A stretch of 64,000 bases of DNA from an uncultured Dialister sp. GTDB lineage: Bacteria > Bacillota > Negativicutes > Veillonellales > Dialisteraceae. A program made the position numbers and the translations under genes. The stretch covers positions 22,784 to 86,783 of the forward strand of contig CAKQBK010000002.1 of the NCBI GenBank assembly GCA_934216155.1. Reading direction: 5' to 3'. The notes under the pieces were generated by a model. The model searched no databases. It saw only the letters and a program-made list of their open reading frames with translations, and was not told where the DNA came from. Of the stretch, positions 54,541 through 63,510 are shown piece after piece. Numbering within the stretch: the stretch's first letter is position 1; every line of letters starts with the position of its first letter.

Positions 54541-54680
54541 TGATAAAATGAAAAGGACTGCAAAGCAGCTTTGCAGCCGATGTTGAACGCCCCGGCAGCG
54601 GGCGGGGAAAAGATTTCTTTTCCAGCTGTCATTGATTTTGGATACGAAATGAAAATTTCGTATGGTTGGAGGAAGGGATG
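54541..54680 (+). ncRNA. Unidentified structured RNA or regulatory element
   Basis: Four stable hairpins in a row: CTGCAAAG / CTTTGCAG, CGCCC / GGGCG, GGAAAAGA / TCTTTTCC and ATACGAAAT / ATTTCGTAT, after a GATAAAATG that could be a -10. It does not fit the repeat blocks and I could not match it to tRNA, SRP RNA, 6S or a riboswitch class. Could equally be another mobile palindrome. Confidence 0.35.
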
Positions 54681-55282
54681 ACTAGTAGTAGCTAGGGATT
54701 AGGATTTGGGGTATGTGCTGAGGCACTGTAGATCATCAAAAAGAGAATATCATTTGGTTTAAGGTTTAGGGTTTAAGGTTTACGCGTAATCTCAAAACCT
54801 TAAACCAATGCCACTGTGATGGCATGATAATGGGGATACCCGACACGGCGTATAAACCCAAAACCAAAAATGTTTCACGTGAAACTTTGAAGTTAGCCGT
54901 AGGCAGTGTATTCTGCGAACTGCCAACTGCTAACCGTAAACCGCCATGTTTCACGTGAAACATGGGGGACACGCAATGCTATTGCGTTAAGGATTTGCGT
55001 TAGTAGGTGTGATTCCGCTAACAAGTAAAAGGTTCTAAAGGTACAAAGGGTTCTCAGGGTTCTCGAATGAGCCAATAAACGCTAGCGTTATCATCTCATT
55101 CAAGACCCTTAAGAACCTTTAGTACCCTTAGAACCTTGAGAACCTTTGCCTCAAAAGAAATCCTCCCATATTTCGCTTAACGGAGCAGCACTGATGGGAG
55201 ATGAATTTCCTAATCCCTAGCTACTAGTCACCAGTCACTAGTCACCGACACCCTTCCTCCCTTTGAAAGAAGGAAACTGAAT
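54681..55282. repeat. TTTAAGGTTTA repeats, two parS sites, worn block B
   Basis: Direct and inverted AAGGTTTAGGGTTTAAGG repeats (54757-54805), parS variant 54871, GCAACTGCCAACTGC repeats, perfect parS 54947, block B (about 54974-55194) with worn termini, CTAGCTACTAGTCACC repeats, then the next gene's AAGGAAAC ribosome site. Confidence 0.7.
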
Positions 55283-57373
55283 ATGGCAAATTACAACATG
55301 TTGGACTCCACGTTTTCTCCTCTTCGCCAGGCCGATGGGAAGGTATTGGGACGGGTGCGTCCCATGGTGAAGCTTTCCACGCCTCAGGCGGGTGTGAAGG
55401 ATGTTCGTTTCTTTGTAGATCCTTTATCGCCACTCCCGAAGGGTTATGAAGAAGCGTGCAAGTTTGGGTTCACCGGATTCATGAGCCGCATTGGGTTTGG
55501 GTTCAATTCTTTTACCGATGAGGAAACCGCAGCGGCCAATTTGGAGTCTGTGTTCGGCGATTGCTTTGTGACTTTCACGCCGGCCCTTAGAAATAACAAA
55601 TATTTCGTCTTAGATGACATGGAAAAAGAAGGCCGCACTGCTTTTATGGACACCGATACCAACTATTATCCTGTGCCGGCGTTTGGCAATTTGGAGCAGC
55701 CGGTGTTCAATGGGGATATCAACAAGTTCTGCTACCACATTTTGACAGGAAAGCCGCTTCCGGGTCTTTCCAAGAAATATTGGAATAACGATATTCCGCC
55801 CCGTTTGATTGTGGCAGCCACCAAGAATTATGAAAACAAATTGGGGCCCTGGGTGGTCTTTGCACCTATGTATGACGATGCGTTCGATTCCACGGTCATC
55901 GGCGAAGGGGGCGCTTATTTCAAGGTTAGAAATCGGGGCGCTTTGGGCTATGCCATGGTGGACAGCAAAAATTCGGAGCTTATGGCCCACATTCTTCGCT
56001 GCAAGCAAAGCCCGCTCTGGTTCGTGCCGGAAGAATTTTTGGCCGATTTGCGCATGAATCTGAAGCCGGTTCCTGTGGACGGCGATTTATTAAAAGATGC
56101 GGGCGTGAAATTCAATCCCTTTGTGGAAATGGATGAGGGCCCGTCGGACTATTTCGCTTCGGAAGAACCAAAAACCGAGCGGATTATGCAGAAAGACATC
56201 GAACCCATTGTGGATAGCTTGTCCTCCATGGAAGATACGTCCGTCAATGACAGGGTAGAAGAAATTGTTTCCCGTGAAACATCGAAAACCTCTTTCACGG
56301 AAATGGATTTCCTGCACCGTTTAGAAGAGACCGCTGAAGGATCAGGGCTCCTGTATGACAAGAAGGATTTGATCAATTTCCATATTTCTGTGAAATCCTC
56401 TCGTCTGGTGGTGCTTTCTGGCATGAGCGGCACCGGCAAATCAGGGCTGGTTCGTCTCTATGGCAAAGCACTGGGGCTCCCGGAAGACCGGGTGCGGTTC
56501 CTGCCGGTTCGTCCGTCCTGGATGGATGACGGGGATATCCTGGGCTATGTGGATATGAAAAATATGGTCTATCGCAGTGCCGACACGGGCTTGGCAGAAC
56601 TTCTCATTGACGCCGCGGCCCATCCGGAGCAGCTCTACATGGTATGTTTTGATGAAATGAATCTGGCTCGGGCAGAGCATTATTTCGCCCAGTTTATTTC
56701 CGTCTTGGAAAAAGAAGAAAATCCAGTGATTCGTCTCTACAACCCGGCTTTGGCGGCTCGCTTATATAATAGTGAAAAATATCCGGCGGAAATTCCGGTG
56801 GGACGCAATGTGATTTTCACCGGCACCGTCAATATGGATGAATCGACCTACCATTTCTCCGACAAGATTTTGGACCGGGCCAATGTGATTACCTTGCATC
56901 AGGGACGGTTCCGGGATTTGATGGGCCTGTCTCGCAAAGAAATGGGACCACTGCCCGAAGTGTCTGCCGAAGAATTCCAGTCTTTCCGTGTGGACAATGG
57001 CTTGGGCCTCACCGAAAGAGAACTGGACCTTCTGGACGAATTGAACGATGCGTTCAAGAAAAGTGGTATTTCCTGTGGCATTGGCTTCCGTATCGCCTGC
57101 CAGATGGGCCGGTACTTGGCCAATATCCCGCAGAATGAAAAATTCCACCGCGAAGAAGGACTGGATGCCCAGGTGGTGCAGCGAATTCTCACCAAATTGC
57201 GAGGCTCGTCCCAGCAGCTTTCTTCTCTGGTGTCTTTGAACGAAAAAGGAAATCTGGAAGGAACCATTGTGGGCGTGCTGTCCCATTTCAATGATTTGTC
57301 CGATTTCGTAGAAGCCAAAGCGGTGCTGGAAGGCAAAGCTCGGGAGCTGAAACTCTATGATTACACGATCTAA
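55283..57373 (+). CDS. McrB-like AAA+ NTPase (696 aa)
   Basis: N-terminal ~340 residues of unknown fold (no methyl-DNA-binding domain that I recognise), an acidic linker with an in-frame hybrid parS, then a McrB-type AAA+ domain: Walker A GMSGTGKSG (about 380), WMDDGDILGYVD, Walker B YMVCFDEMNLAR, and the McrB signature TGTVNMDESTYHFSDKILDRAN. Such NTPases power a nuclease partner in modification-dependent restriction. The downstream gene overlaps by 17 bases, so the two are translationally coupled. No methyltransferase or other defence gene is near. Confidence 0.85.
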   Translation: MANYNMLDSTFSPLRQADGKVLGRVRPMVKLSTPQAGVKDVRFFVDPLSPLPKGYEEACKFGFTGFMSRIGFGFNSFTDEETAAANLESVFGDCFVTFTPALRNNKYFVLDDMEKEGRTAFMDTDTNYYPVPAFGNLEQPVFNGDINKFCYHILTGKPLPGLSKKYWNNDIPPRLIVAATKNYENKLGPWVVFAPMYDDAFDSTVIGEGGAYFKVRNRGALGYAMVDSKNSELMAHILRCKQSPLWFVPEEFLADLRMNLKPVPVDGDLLKDAGVKFNPFVEMDEGPSDYFASEEPKTERIMQKDIEPIVDSLSSMEDTSVNDRVEEIVSRETSKTSFTEMDFLHRLEETAEGSGLLYDKKDLINFHISVKSSRLVVLSGMSGTGKSGLVRLYGKALGLPEDRVRFLPVRPSWMDDGDILGYVDMKNMVYRSADTGLAELLIDAAAHPEQLYMVCFDEMNLARAEHYFAQFISVLEKEENPVIRLYNPALAARLYNSEKYPAEIPVGRNVIFTGTVNMDESTYHFSDKILDRANVITLHQGRFRDLMGLSRKEMGPLPEVSAEEFQSFRVDNGLGLTERELDLLDELNDAFKKSGISCGIGFRIACQMGRYLANIPQNEKFHREEGLDAQVVQRILTKLRGSSQQLSSLVSLNEKGNLEGTIVGVLSHFNDLSDFVEAKAVLEGKARELKLYDYTI
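56266..56281 (+). promoter_or_regulatory. Hybrid parS site inside the McrB-like gene
   Basis: TGTTTCCCGTGAAACA, read in frame as VSRET within the acidic, probably unstructured linker (EEIVSRETSKTS), where an insertion or substitution would be tolerated. Confidence 0.6.
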
Positions 57374-59096
57374 ATATCCTTTTTCCGTTGCTTTTGGAAA
57401 AAAGGAAGGACTGACCCGGCCATTCACCTATTTCACTACCCAGCAGGAGAACTTGCCGGACATGACGCCTGCCATGAGCCTCACGGAAAACCAGGATGTA
57501 TTTCTTCACTTTGAAGCACCCAGCCACTATCGATTCACCATGGGTGGGCTCGACGTGGTTACCATTCCCGGCACGGACCGGGTGGAAGGGCAGACCTACA
57601 TCGCCCCGTCCCGCTGGCGAGATACGCTGCTCTTCAAAGGAGAAGATTTCCCACTGGTGCCGGGGTACTACGTGCTGACTGTCACCAATGGGGAGACCAC
57701 CTGGTATGGCCTCCTGGAAATCACGCCGAAATACATGGGTAAGCAAAGCTGGCAGGACATGCGAGACGAATTGATGGAAGAAATCAAAAGCCTGTCCTTT
57801 GATTTCATGAAGAAAAATATCCATATTTCCAAATCCGTAGAAGGTACTTTGGGAATGAATACGTCCATGCTTCTTCGGTTCTACACCATCAGTGATGAAT
57901 CGGCGGTGGTGTTGGGGGTACTGTCCGAATTGGCCCGAAGTGCCAACTCCCGGTTGGTGATGAAGGAAAAGAAACTGCGCTTTTCCGGCGGTCGCCGCAT
58001 GGATCCTCACGTGCGGCCCCAGCACATCAAAGTGCGGAGCGGTGCGTCGTCCTTCCCTGTGGTGTATACCGAAACCACCTGGGACATCCCGGAAAACCGA
58101 TTCGTGAAAGCCATTTTGGCGAAACTGGACCATAGCCTCTTCGCCTTTATTAAGGAAATAGAAAAATACACCGCCAAATTGGATCGCAAATTGGTGGAGC
58201 TTTCCCCCTATAGCTATAGCCGGGAATACAAAATGAGTGAAAAGGCGAAAAGCCAATTCGCCCTCTATCGGAAACAGGCCCAGCTGATTCGCAACAACAT
58301 CCATCGGGTCACCTTGGCGCCTTGGTTTGAAGAGACGAAAAACGAAATGCCCACCATCGTACCGGCGGCGGTCTTCCGTGACCCCCGCTATGCGGTGCTG
58401 TACCAGCTGCACAAAAACTTGCTCCATCCTACGTCCAGTTTGGATATTTCCAACTTCTACCAGTTCCAGTGGAAACGGACCGATAAACTGTACGAATTGT
58501 GGGGCTTCCTGCAATTTGTGAAAGCGTTGGTACAAAAAGGATGGGAATTGGAAGATGGCGTATCGGTCATCAAAGAAGAAGGAAAATATCGCCTCTCCAG
58601 TTTGGAATCGGGCACCACCATCCAGATGAAACGAAATGACGAAGAAATTCATCTCATCTACGATGGATTGGTTCCCACCGCTTCAGCGGACACCAACCGA
58701 GACAAAGAACCGCTCTACACCAACAACGCCCACCGCCGCCCGGACCTGCGGCTCGATTATTACCAGAAGAACCTCTATTACGGCTCCCTGGTGGTGGATT
58801 TCAAATATAGAGACATCCTCTTCCTGTGGCAAGACGAAAACCGCGGCGAAGGCCTCCGGCGGCAATTCAACGCCTATCGGGATATGAATACCCGGTTCTA
58901 TAGAAATATGGACGAAAAAACCTCCCTTAGAGACAGCCGGCCCGTAAAAGAAGTGTGGGCCGTCTTCCCCAGAGAAGTGCCAGGCCAATCCGATCAAGAC
59001 TATAGCCTGAAATTTATCCCCCTCTCTCCAGGCCAGGAAAGCAATAAACAACTGCCAGAACTGTTGGAAAATTATCTGGAGTCACTGAGGGGATAG
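57357..59096 (+). CDS. McrC-like / DUF2357 nuclease-subunit homologue (579 aa)
   Basis: Partner of the McrB-like protein, overlapping it by 17 bases. Middle region resembles DUF2357 (ETTWDIPENRFVKAILAKLD, SNFYQFQWKRTDKLYELWGF). The C-terminal third has the PD-(D/E)XK-like pattern RPDLRLDYYQK ... SLVVDFKYRD, where Asp and Lys of DFK would be catalytic, as in McrC. I infer a coupled NTPase-nuclease system of the McrBC type; the recognised substrate cannot be read from sequence. Confidence 0.8.
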   Translation: MITRSKYPFSVAFGKKEGLTRPFTYFTTQQENLPDMTPAMSLTENQDVFLHFEAPSHYRFTMGGLDVVTIPGTDRVEGQTYIAPSRWRDTLLFKGEDFPLVPGYYVLTVTNGETTWYGLLEITPKYMGKQSWQDMRDELMEEIKSLSFDFMKKNIHISKSVEGTLGMNTSMLLRFYTISDESAVVLGVLSELARSANSRLVMKEKKLRFSGGRRMDPHVRPQHIKVRSGASSFPVVYTETTWDIPENRFVKAILAKLDHSLFAFIKEIEKYTAKLDRKLVELSPYSYSREYKMSEKAKSQFALYRKQAQLIRNNIHRVTLAPWFEETKNEMPTIVPAAVFRDPRYAVLYQLHKNLLHPTSSLDISNFYQFQWKRTDKLYELWGFLQFVKALVQKGWELEDGVSVIKEEGKYRLSSLESGTTIQMKRNDEEIHLIYDGLVPTASADTNRDKEPLYTNNAHRRPDLRLDYYQKNLYYGSLVVDFKYRDILFLWQDENRGEGLRRQFNAYRDMNTRFYRNMDEKTSLRDSRPVKEVWAVFPREVPGQSDQDYSLKFIPLSPGQESNKQLPELLENYLESLRG

Positions 59097-59773
59097 AGCC
59101 ATGTTTCACGTGAAACATGAAAATAGCGGATTCATCTCTAGCGTCTCGTCTCCCCCTTTGGGGTAATGCTGTTAAGTTAAGCGAAATATGTGGTGATTCC
59201 TTTTGTGACAAAGTTTCTCAGGTTGCTCAGGACTCTCAAGTTTCTCAGGTTCCCCAAATGAGATGATAACGCTAGCGTCTATCAGCGCATTCGAAGAACC
59301 TGAGCAGCCTTAGCAACTTGAGAAACCTGAGTAACCTATAATCACAAACCAAATCATGCTTACTGGCGCAAATCCTTAACTTAATAGCATTGCCCCGTCG
59401 GGGGAGAATAAAAGAGGGGGGCTGCACTAGCGGTATACTTCGCCAAATGTACGAAAAGCGAACTCGGTTGCGAACTGCCAACTGCGGACTGCAACCGCCA
59501 ACTCATTACGTTTCACGTGAAACATTGTAAAGAAGGGTTATTATTCTGTTGTATATATGATTCTGACATAGAGAAGATATGGCTTAGCAAAAGGTTATAA
59601 AGGGTTATATCAGGTTATGAAATTTTCGCTAGTTTCATAACCTGATATAACCCTTTTAACCTTTTATCAAGCGGTAAATTGCTATGTGAGATAGAAGTTC
59701 AAGGCAGAATAATACCCTTTTATCGATTATGGTATAATGACGATATATTAGTATAAAAGTAAAAGGAGCAGTT
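59097..59773. repeat. Perfect parS, block B in a CCCC/GGGG palindrome, parS, block A
   Basis: Perfect parS 59102, full block B (59164-59392; ends TAATGCTGTTAAGTTAAG and TTAATAGCATTG) placed inside CCCCCTTTGGGG / CCCCGTCGGGGG, a block D-like tail (about 59400-59450), parS variant 59509, block A (about 59525-59725), promoter TATAAT (about 59735) and ribosome site AAAAGGAGC. Confidence 0.8.
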
Positions 59774-60388
59774 ATGGATATATACGGAAAATACAAATCC
59801 TCTCTTTTATCCGTCATGGCTGATATTGCCAAAGGGATGGAAGCCTATAGCCAGGAAGCGGCGAAAGAGAGTGGGGAAATGCTCTATGAACATCTGCGGT
59901 ATCGATTGAAATCCGAAGACAGCATGGAAGCCAAATTGACCAGCCGCGGCTTGCCTCTGACTGCCAAAGCGGCCTGCTATGACGTGCGAGATGCCATCGG
60001 TTTTCGCATGGTGTGTCGTTTCGTCGATGATATATACGAAAACATCGCTCGCATCAAAGCCATTCCCGGTGTCACGGTGGTGAAAGAAAAAGACTATATC
60101 AAACACGTGAAACCCAATGGCTACCGCAGCTACCACATGATTTTAGACGTCACGGCTCCCTACGAAGATCCAGAAGGAAGAAATCCGGGCCATTTCTTCG
60201 TAGAAATCCAACTCCGTACTATCGCCATGGATTCCTGGGCCGCCTTGGAGCATGAAATGAAATACAAGCAAGAAGTGAAAAACGCCGCCCTCATCAGCCG
60301 CGAATTGAAACGCTGTGCCGATGAACTGGCCTCCTGCGACCTCTCCATGCAAACCATCCGAAACCTGATTCGGGCGTCTGGTGACTAG
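59774..60388 (+). CDS. Small alarmone synthetase, RelA/SpoT-domain (204 aa)
   Basis: Single (p)ppGpp synthetase domain without hydrolase or ACT parts: RLKSEDSMEAKL (pyrophosphate transfer loop), DAIGFRMVCRFVDDIY (ATP site with catalytic Asp), KPNGYRSYHMIL, VEIQLRTIAMDSWAALEHEMKYK. Typical of RelQ/RelP-like small synthetases that respond to envelope or other stress. The last residues RASGD overlap a TCTGGTGACTAGGGATTAG repeat that also gives the stop codon. Confidence 0.93.
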   Translation: MDIYGKYKSSLLSVMADIAKGMEAYSQEAAKESGEMLYEHLRYRLKSEDSMEAKLTSRGLPLTAKAACYDVRDAIGFRMVCRFVDDIYENIARIKAIPGVTVVKEKDYIKHVKPNGYRSYHMILDVTAPYEDPEGRNPGHFFVEIQLRTIAMDSWAALEHEMKYKQEVKNAALISRELKRCADELASCDLSMQTIRNLIRASGD

Positions 60389-61090
60389 GGATTAGAAACA
60401 GTGAGGAGTTAGGAGTGAGGAGTGAGGAGTGAGGAGTGAGGAGTGAGGAGTGATGGAAGGGGCGCACAACTTATAAAGCGCCCCAATGCCCCCTCTTTTT
60501 ATATTTTGCTTATCGGCATGTTTCACGTGAAATAATTTTTTTAAAGGTTATTGTTCTGCTGCATTCTATTTCAAACATAGTACTATAAAGGTATGCGGCA
60601 GGGTTAAAAGGGTTATGAAAGGTTATGTGAAAACGGTATTTCCATAACCTTTTATAACCTTAATAACCTTGTCACTTGTGATAGCAGAAAATGTTTCACG
60701 GAAGAAATCAGTAAAATAATAACCTTTTATTTTCATGTTTCACGTGAAACATGAAACTAGCGGAAGCATCTCTAGCGTCTCGTCTCCCCCGTCGGGGGGA
60801 GAACACAAGAGGGGGCTGCAGTAGCGGATTACTTCGCTAATTGTACGACAATCCGATACGGGACTCATACTATTGCAAACCGCTTACTGCATACTGCTAA
60901 CTCATCACGTTTCACGTGAAACTTGATACTAGCGAAAAAACATATGCCAATTGACACTGGCGTTATCATCTCATTCGAGAAACCTGAGATACCTTAGAAA
61001 CCTTGAGAACCCTGAGCAACCTGTCATCAGCTACCAATCTTTACCCCACCTATAATATGTATATAAAATAAAGAACCGAAAGGAGTCATT
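60389..61090. repeat. Heptad array, C2, block A, parS sites, partial block B
   Basis: Six to seven GTGAGGA heptads (about 60400-60452), C2 (about 60453-60510), parS variant 60519, block A (about 60535-60735), perfect parS 60736, block D-like segment (about 60775-60880), parS variant 60908, right half of block B (about 60955-61030). TATAAT-like sequence near 61050-61060 and GAAAGGAG before the next gene. Confidence 0.8.
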
Positions 61091-61759
61091 ATGAAAATAC
61101 TACTTGCGGAAGATGAAAAAGCCTTATCTGACGCCGAAGTGGCGGTGCTCCGTCATTTCGGCTATGACGTGACACCTGCCTACGACGGCGAAGAAGCGTG
61201 GAACAGCGCCCAGGCAGATAGCTTTGATTGCATCGTATTAGATATTATGATGCCGAAAATGGACGGCATTGAAGTGCTCAAGAAAATCCGTGCCAGCGGC
61301 GACGTGACACCGGTGATTATGCTGACCGCCAAGACAGAAGTGGACGATCGCATCACTGGACTTGATGCAGGGGCTGATGATTATCTGACGAAACCCTTCG
61401 CCATGGGAGAATTTCTCGCCCGTATCCGCTCCATGACCCGCCGGGCCAGGGCTTTCACACCGAAAGAACTGAAACTAGGCAATGTAACCCTCGACGTGGC
61501 AGAACAGGAACTCTCCTCCGCCAGTGCCATCCGATTAGGCAGCAAAGAAATGAAACTGATGAAACTACTCATGCAAAACGAAGGAAAAGAACTCTCCACC
61601 GACGAAATCCTTAACCGCGTGTGGGACGACGAACCAGACGTCTCCCGAGACATCGTGTGGATGTATATTTCCTTCCTAAGAGAAAAACTGGAAGCCATTC
61701 ATGGCGATATTGAAATCGATGGAAGCAAAGATGGCACTTATTCTTTGAACTGCAGATAA
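61091..61759 (+). CDS. OmpR/PhoB-family response regulator (222 aa)
   Basis: Receiver domain with acidic pocket (LLAEDE), phospho-acceptor Asp51 in VLDIMMP and Lys101 in LTKPF; winged-helix DNA-binding domain about 125-220 (LGSKEMKLMKLLMQNEGKELS, VWDDEPDVSRDIVWMYISFLREK). GAAAGGAG ribosome site. Its kinase partner lies downstream, 485 bp away, with repeats in between, which is unusual for such a pair. Confidence 0.93.
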   Translation: MKILLAEDEKALSDAEVAVLRHFGYDVTPAYDGEEAWNSAQADSFDCIVLDIMMPKMDGIEVLKKIRASGDVTPVIMLTAKTEVDDRITGLDAGADDYLTKPFAMGEFLARIRSMTRRARAFTPKELKLGNVTLDVAEQELSSASAIRLGSKEMKLMKLLMQNEGKELSTDEILNRVWDDEPDVSRDIVWMYISFLREKLEAIHGDIEIDGSKDGTYSLNCR

Positions 61760-62244
61760 ATAGTTAGAAGTGAGAAGTTAGAAATGGTGGAAGGGGCGCA
61801 ATACCTTTTTATAAATAAATGGTAGAGGCATGTTTCACGTGAAACTATGCATGTAAAGGTTATGATTTTGCTACATACTATTTCAAACATAGAACAATAC
61901 TGGCAAGTGTCAAGGTTAAAAGGGTTATAGAAGGTTATGCGAAAACGGTATTCCCATAACCTTTTATAACCTTTATAACCTGTCGTCTGCGATGGCAGAA
62001 AATGTTATACAGGAGAAATCAGTAGAATAATAACCTTTTAACCAATTGTTTCACGTGAAACATGACTCTATCCATTTTCAACATTCGGCGAGCTATATAA
62101 AAAGGAAGTATGTTTTGTGTATCAATCGGTATAAGAGCAATGCGAGGGCTCGCCGCCTTCACTCCTCACTTCTCACTTCTAACTTCTCACTGCTTTTTAG
62201 GTTTCCCGTGAAACATTTCTCAAGCGGTTAACGGAGAGATATAT
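61760..62244. repeat. C2 - parS - A - parS - reversed C1 - parS island inside a two-component operon
   Basis: Short C2 (about 61760-61820), parS variant 61831, block A (about 61847-62046), perfect parS 62047, reversed C1 and tail (about 62085-62195), hybrid parS 62200. The kinase ribosome site GGAGAG follows. Confidence 0.85.
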
Positions 62245-63510
62245 ATGGATATGATCAAAAAATTGCACCGCAAGTTTATCTTGGTGGCCACGTTGGCGGT
62301 GTGTATTATTGTGGTGGTGGCCCTGGGGGTCATCAATGGCACGCTGTACTTGGCCATGCGAAATGACATTCACAACATGCTGGTTTATATTTCCGACAAT
62401 GGGGGAATTGTCACCAGCGAACGGAAGCCTTCCAGTCAAGGCTGGCTCAGCGATGGCAACTGGACCGATGACACACCGGAATTTACCTACCAGACTCGGT
62501 ATTTTTCAGTTCTTCTAGACAACGACGGCACTGCCAAAGTGACCAACGTGAATCACATTGCGGCATTTACCGCCAAAGAAGCGGTGGCTACTGCCGTGAC
62601 AGCGGTGAAAACAGGCCAGCAGGAAGGATTTTTCAAAAAAGACCGGGCCAGCTATGCCTATTATGTCAGCCAAAATGAGGCCGATGATTTCTTAGTGGTC
62701 ATTATGGACTGCACCAGAGATTTCTATGCGATCAACGTATTTTTGAAATATTCCGTCATGTTTGGGCTGGTATGCATCCTTTTATTCGTGTGCATCGTCA
62801 CCGTTTTCTGCCGGAAAGTGATGCGTCCTTTCGTGCGCAATGTGGAAAATCAGAAACGATTCATCACCAACGCCAGCCATGAACTGAAAACCCCGGTGGC
62901 CATTATTTCCGCCAATGCAGAAGCTATGGAACTGATCAATGGCAAAAATGAATGGACAGGAAATATTCTTGCCCAAGTGAAACGATTGTCTCTCCTCATC
63001 AACGACATGGTGCTGCTTTCCAAAATAGGAGAAGGAGCCTCGAAAGACATCGTGCTGGAACAGACGGACCTGTCTCTTTTGACACAAAATAGCGTTAGCG
63101 GGTTCAAGCAAATGATTCAAGACCAGGGAAAAACGCTTGCTACCGATATAGAAGCCTCCGTCCAGGCTACTGCGGAGCCGAAACTTTTTGGCGAAATCGT
63201 CAGCATCCTTTTGGACAATGCCGCGAAATATTGTGACGATAAAGGCACCATTACCGTAGCCCTTCAACAGAAGAAAAATAAAAAAGGTGCCATTCTTTCC
63301 GTTTCCAATACGTACAAAGCGGGAAAAGACGTGGACTATGAACAATTCTTCGAACGATTCTACCGCGGCGACACCTCTCACAACAGTAAAAAAGCCGGCT
63401 ACGGCATTGGCCTCTCCATGGCGAAAGATATGGCGAAACTGATGAAAGGGAAGATGACGGTCTCCTACGAAGGAGAAACAATCACCTTTAATGTACTTTT
63501 GGAGAAATAG
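62245..63510 (+). CDS. Sensor histidine kinase (421 aa)
   Basis: Two membrane helices (about 10-33 and 172-195) around a ~140-residue extracytoplasmic sensor region, then HisKA with His212 in NASHELKTP, N box ILLDNAAKYC and G box GYGIGLSMAKDMAKL. A HAMP domain is not obvious; the second helix leads almost directly into the His box. Presumed partner of the 61091 regulator. The stimulus is unknown. ATG at 62245 after GGAGAG. Confidence 0.93.
   Translation: MDMIKKLHRKFILVATLAVCIIVVVALGVINGTLYLAMRNDIHNMLVYISDNGGIVTSERKPSSQGWLSDGNWTDDTPEFTYQTRYFSVLLDNDGTAKVTNVNHIAAFTAKEAVATAVTAVKTGQQEGFFKKDRASYAYYVSQNEADDFLVVIMDCTRDFYAINVFLKYSVMFGLVCILLFVCIVTVFCRKVMRPFVRNVENQKRFITNASHELKTPVAIISANAEAMELINGKNEWTGNILAQVKRLSLLINDMVLLSKIGEGASKDIVLEQTDLSLLTQNSVSGFKQMIQDQGKTLATDIEASVQATAEPKLFGEIVSILLDNAAKYCDDKGTITVALQQKKNKKGAILSVSNTYKAGKDVDYEQFFERFYRGDTSHNSKKAGYGIGLSMAKDMAKLMKGKMTVSYEGETITFNVLLEK

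Noticed and set aside
57288-58652. Long open frame (454 codons) on the minus strand
   Set aside because: Opposite the McrC-like gene and low in complexity; a shadow.
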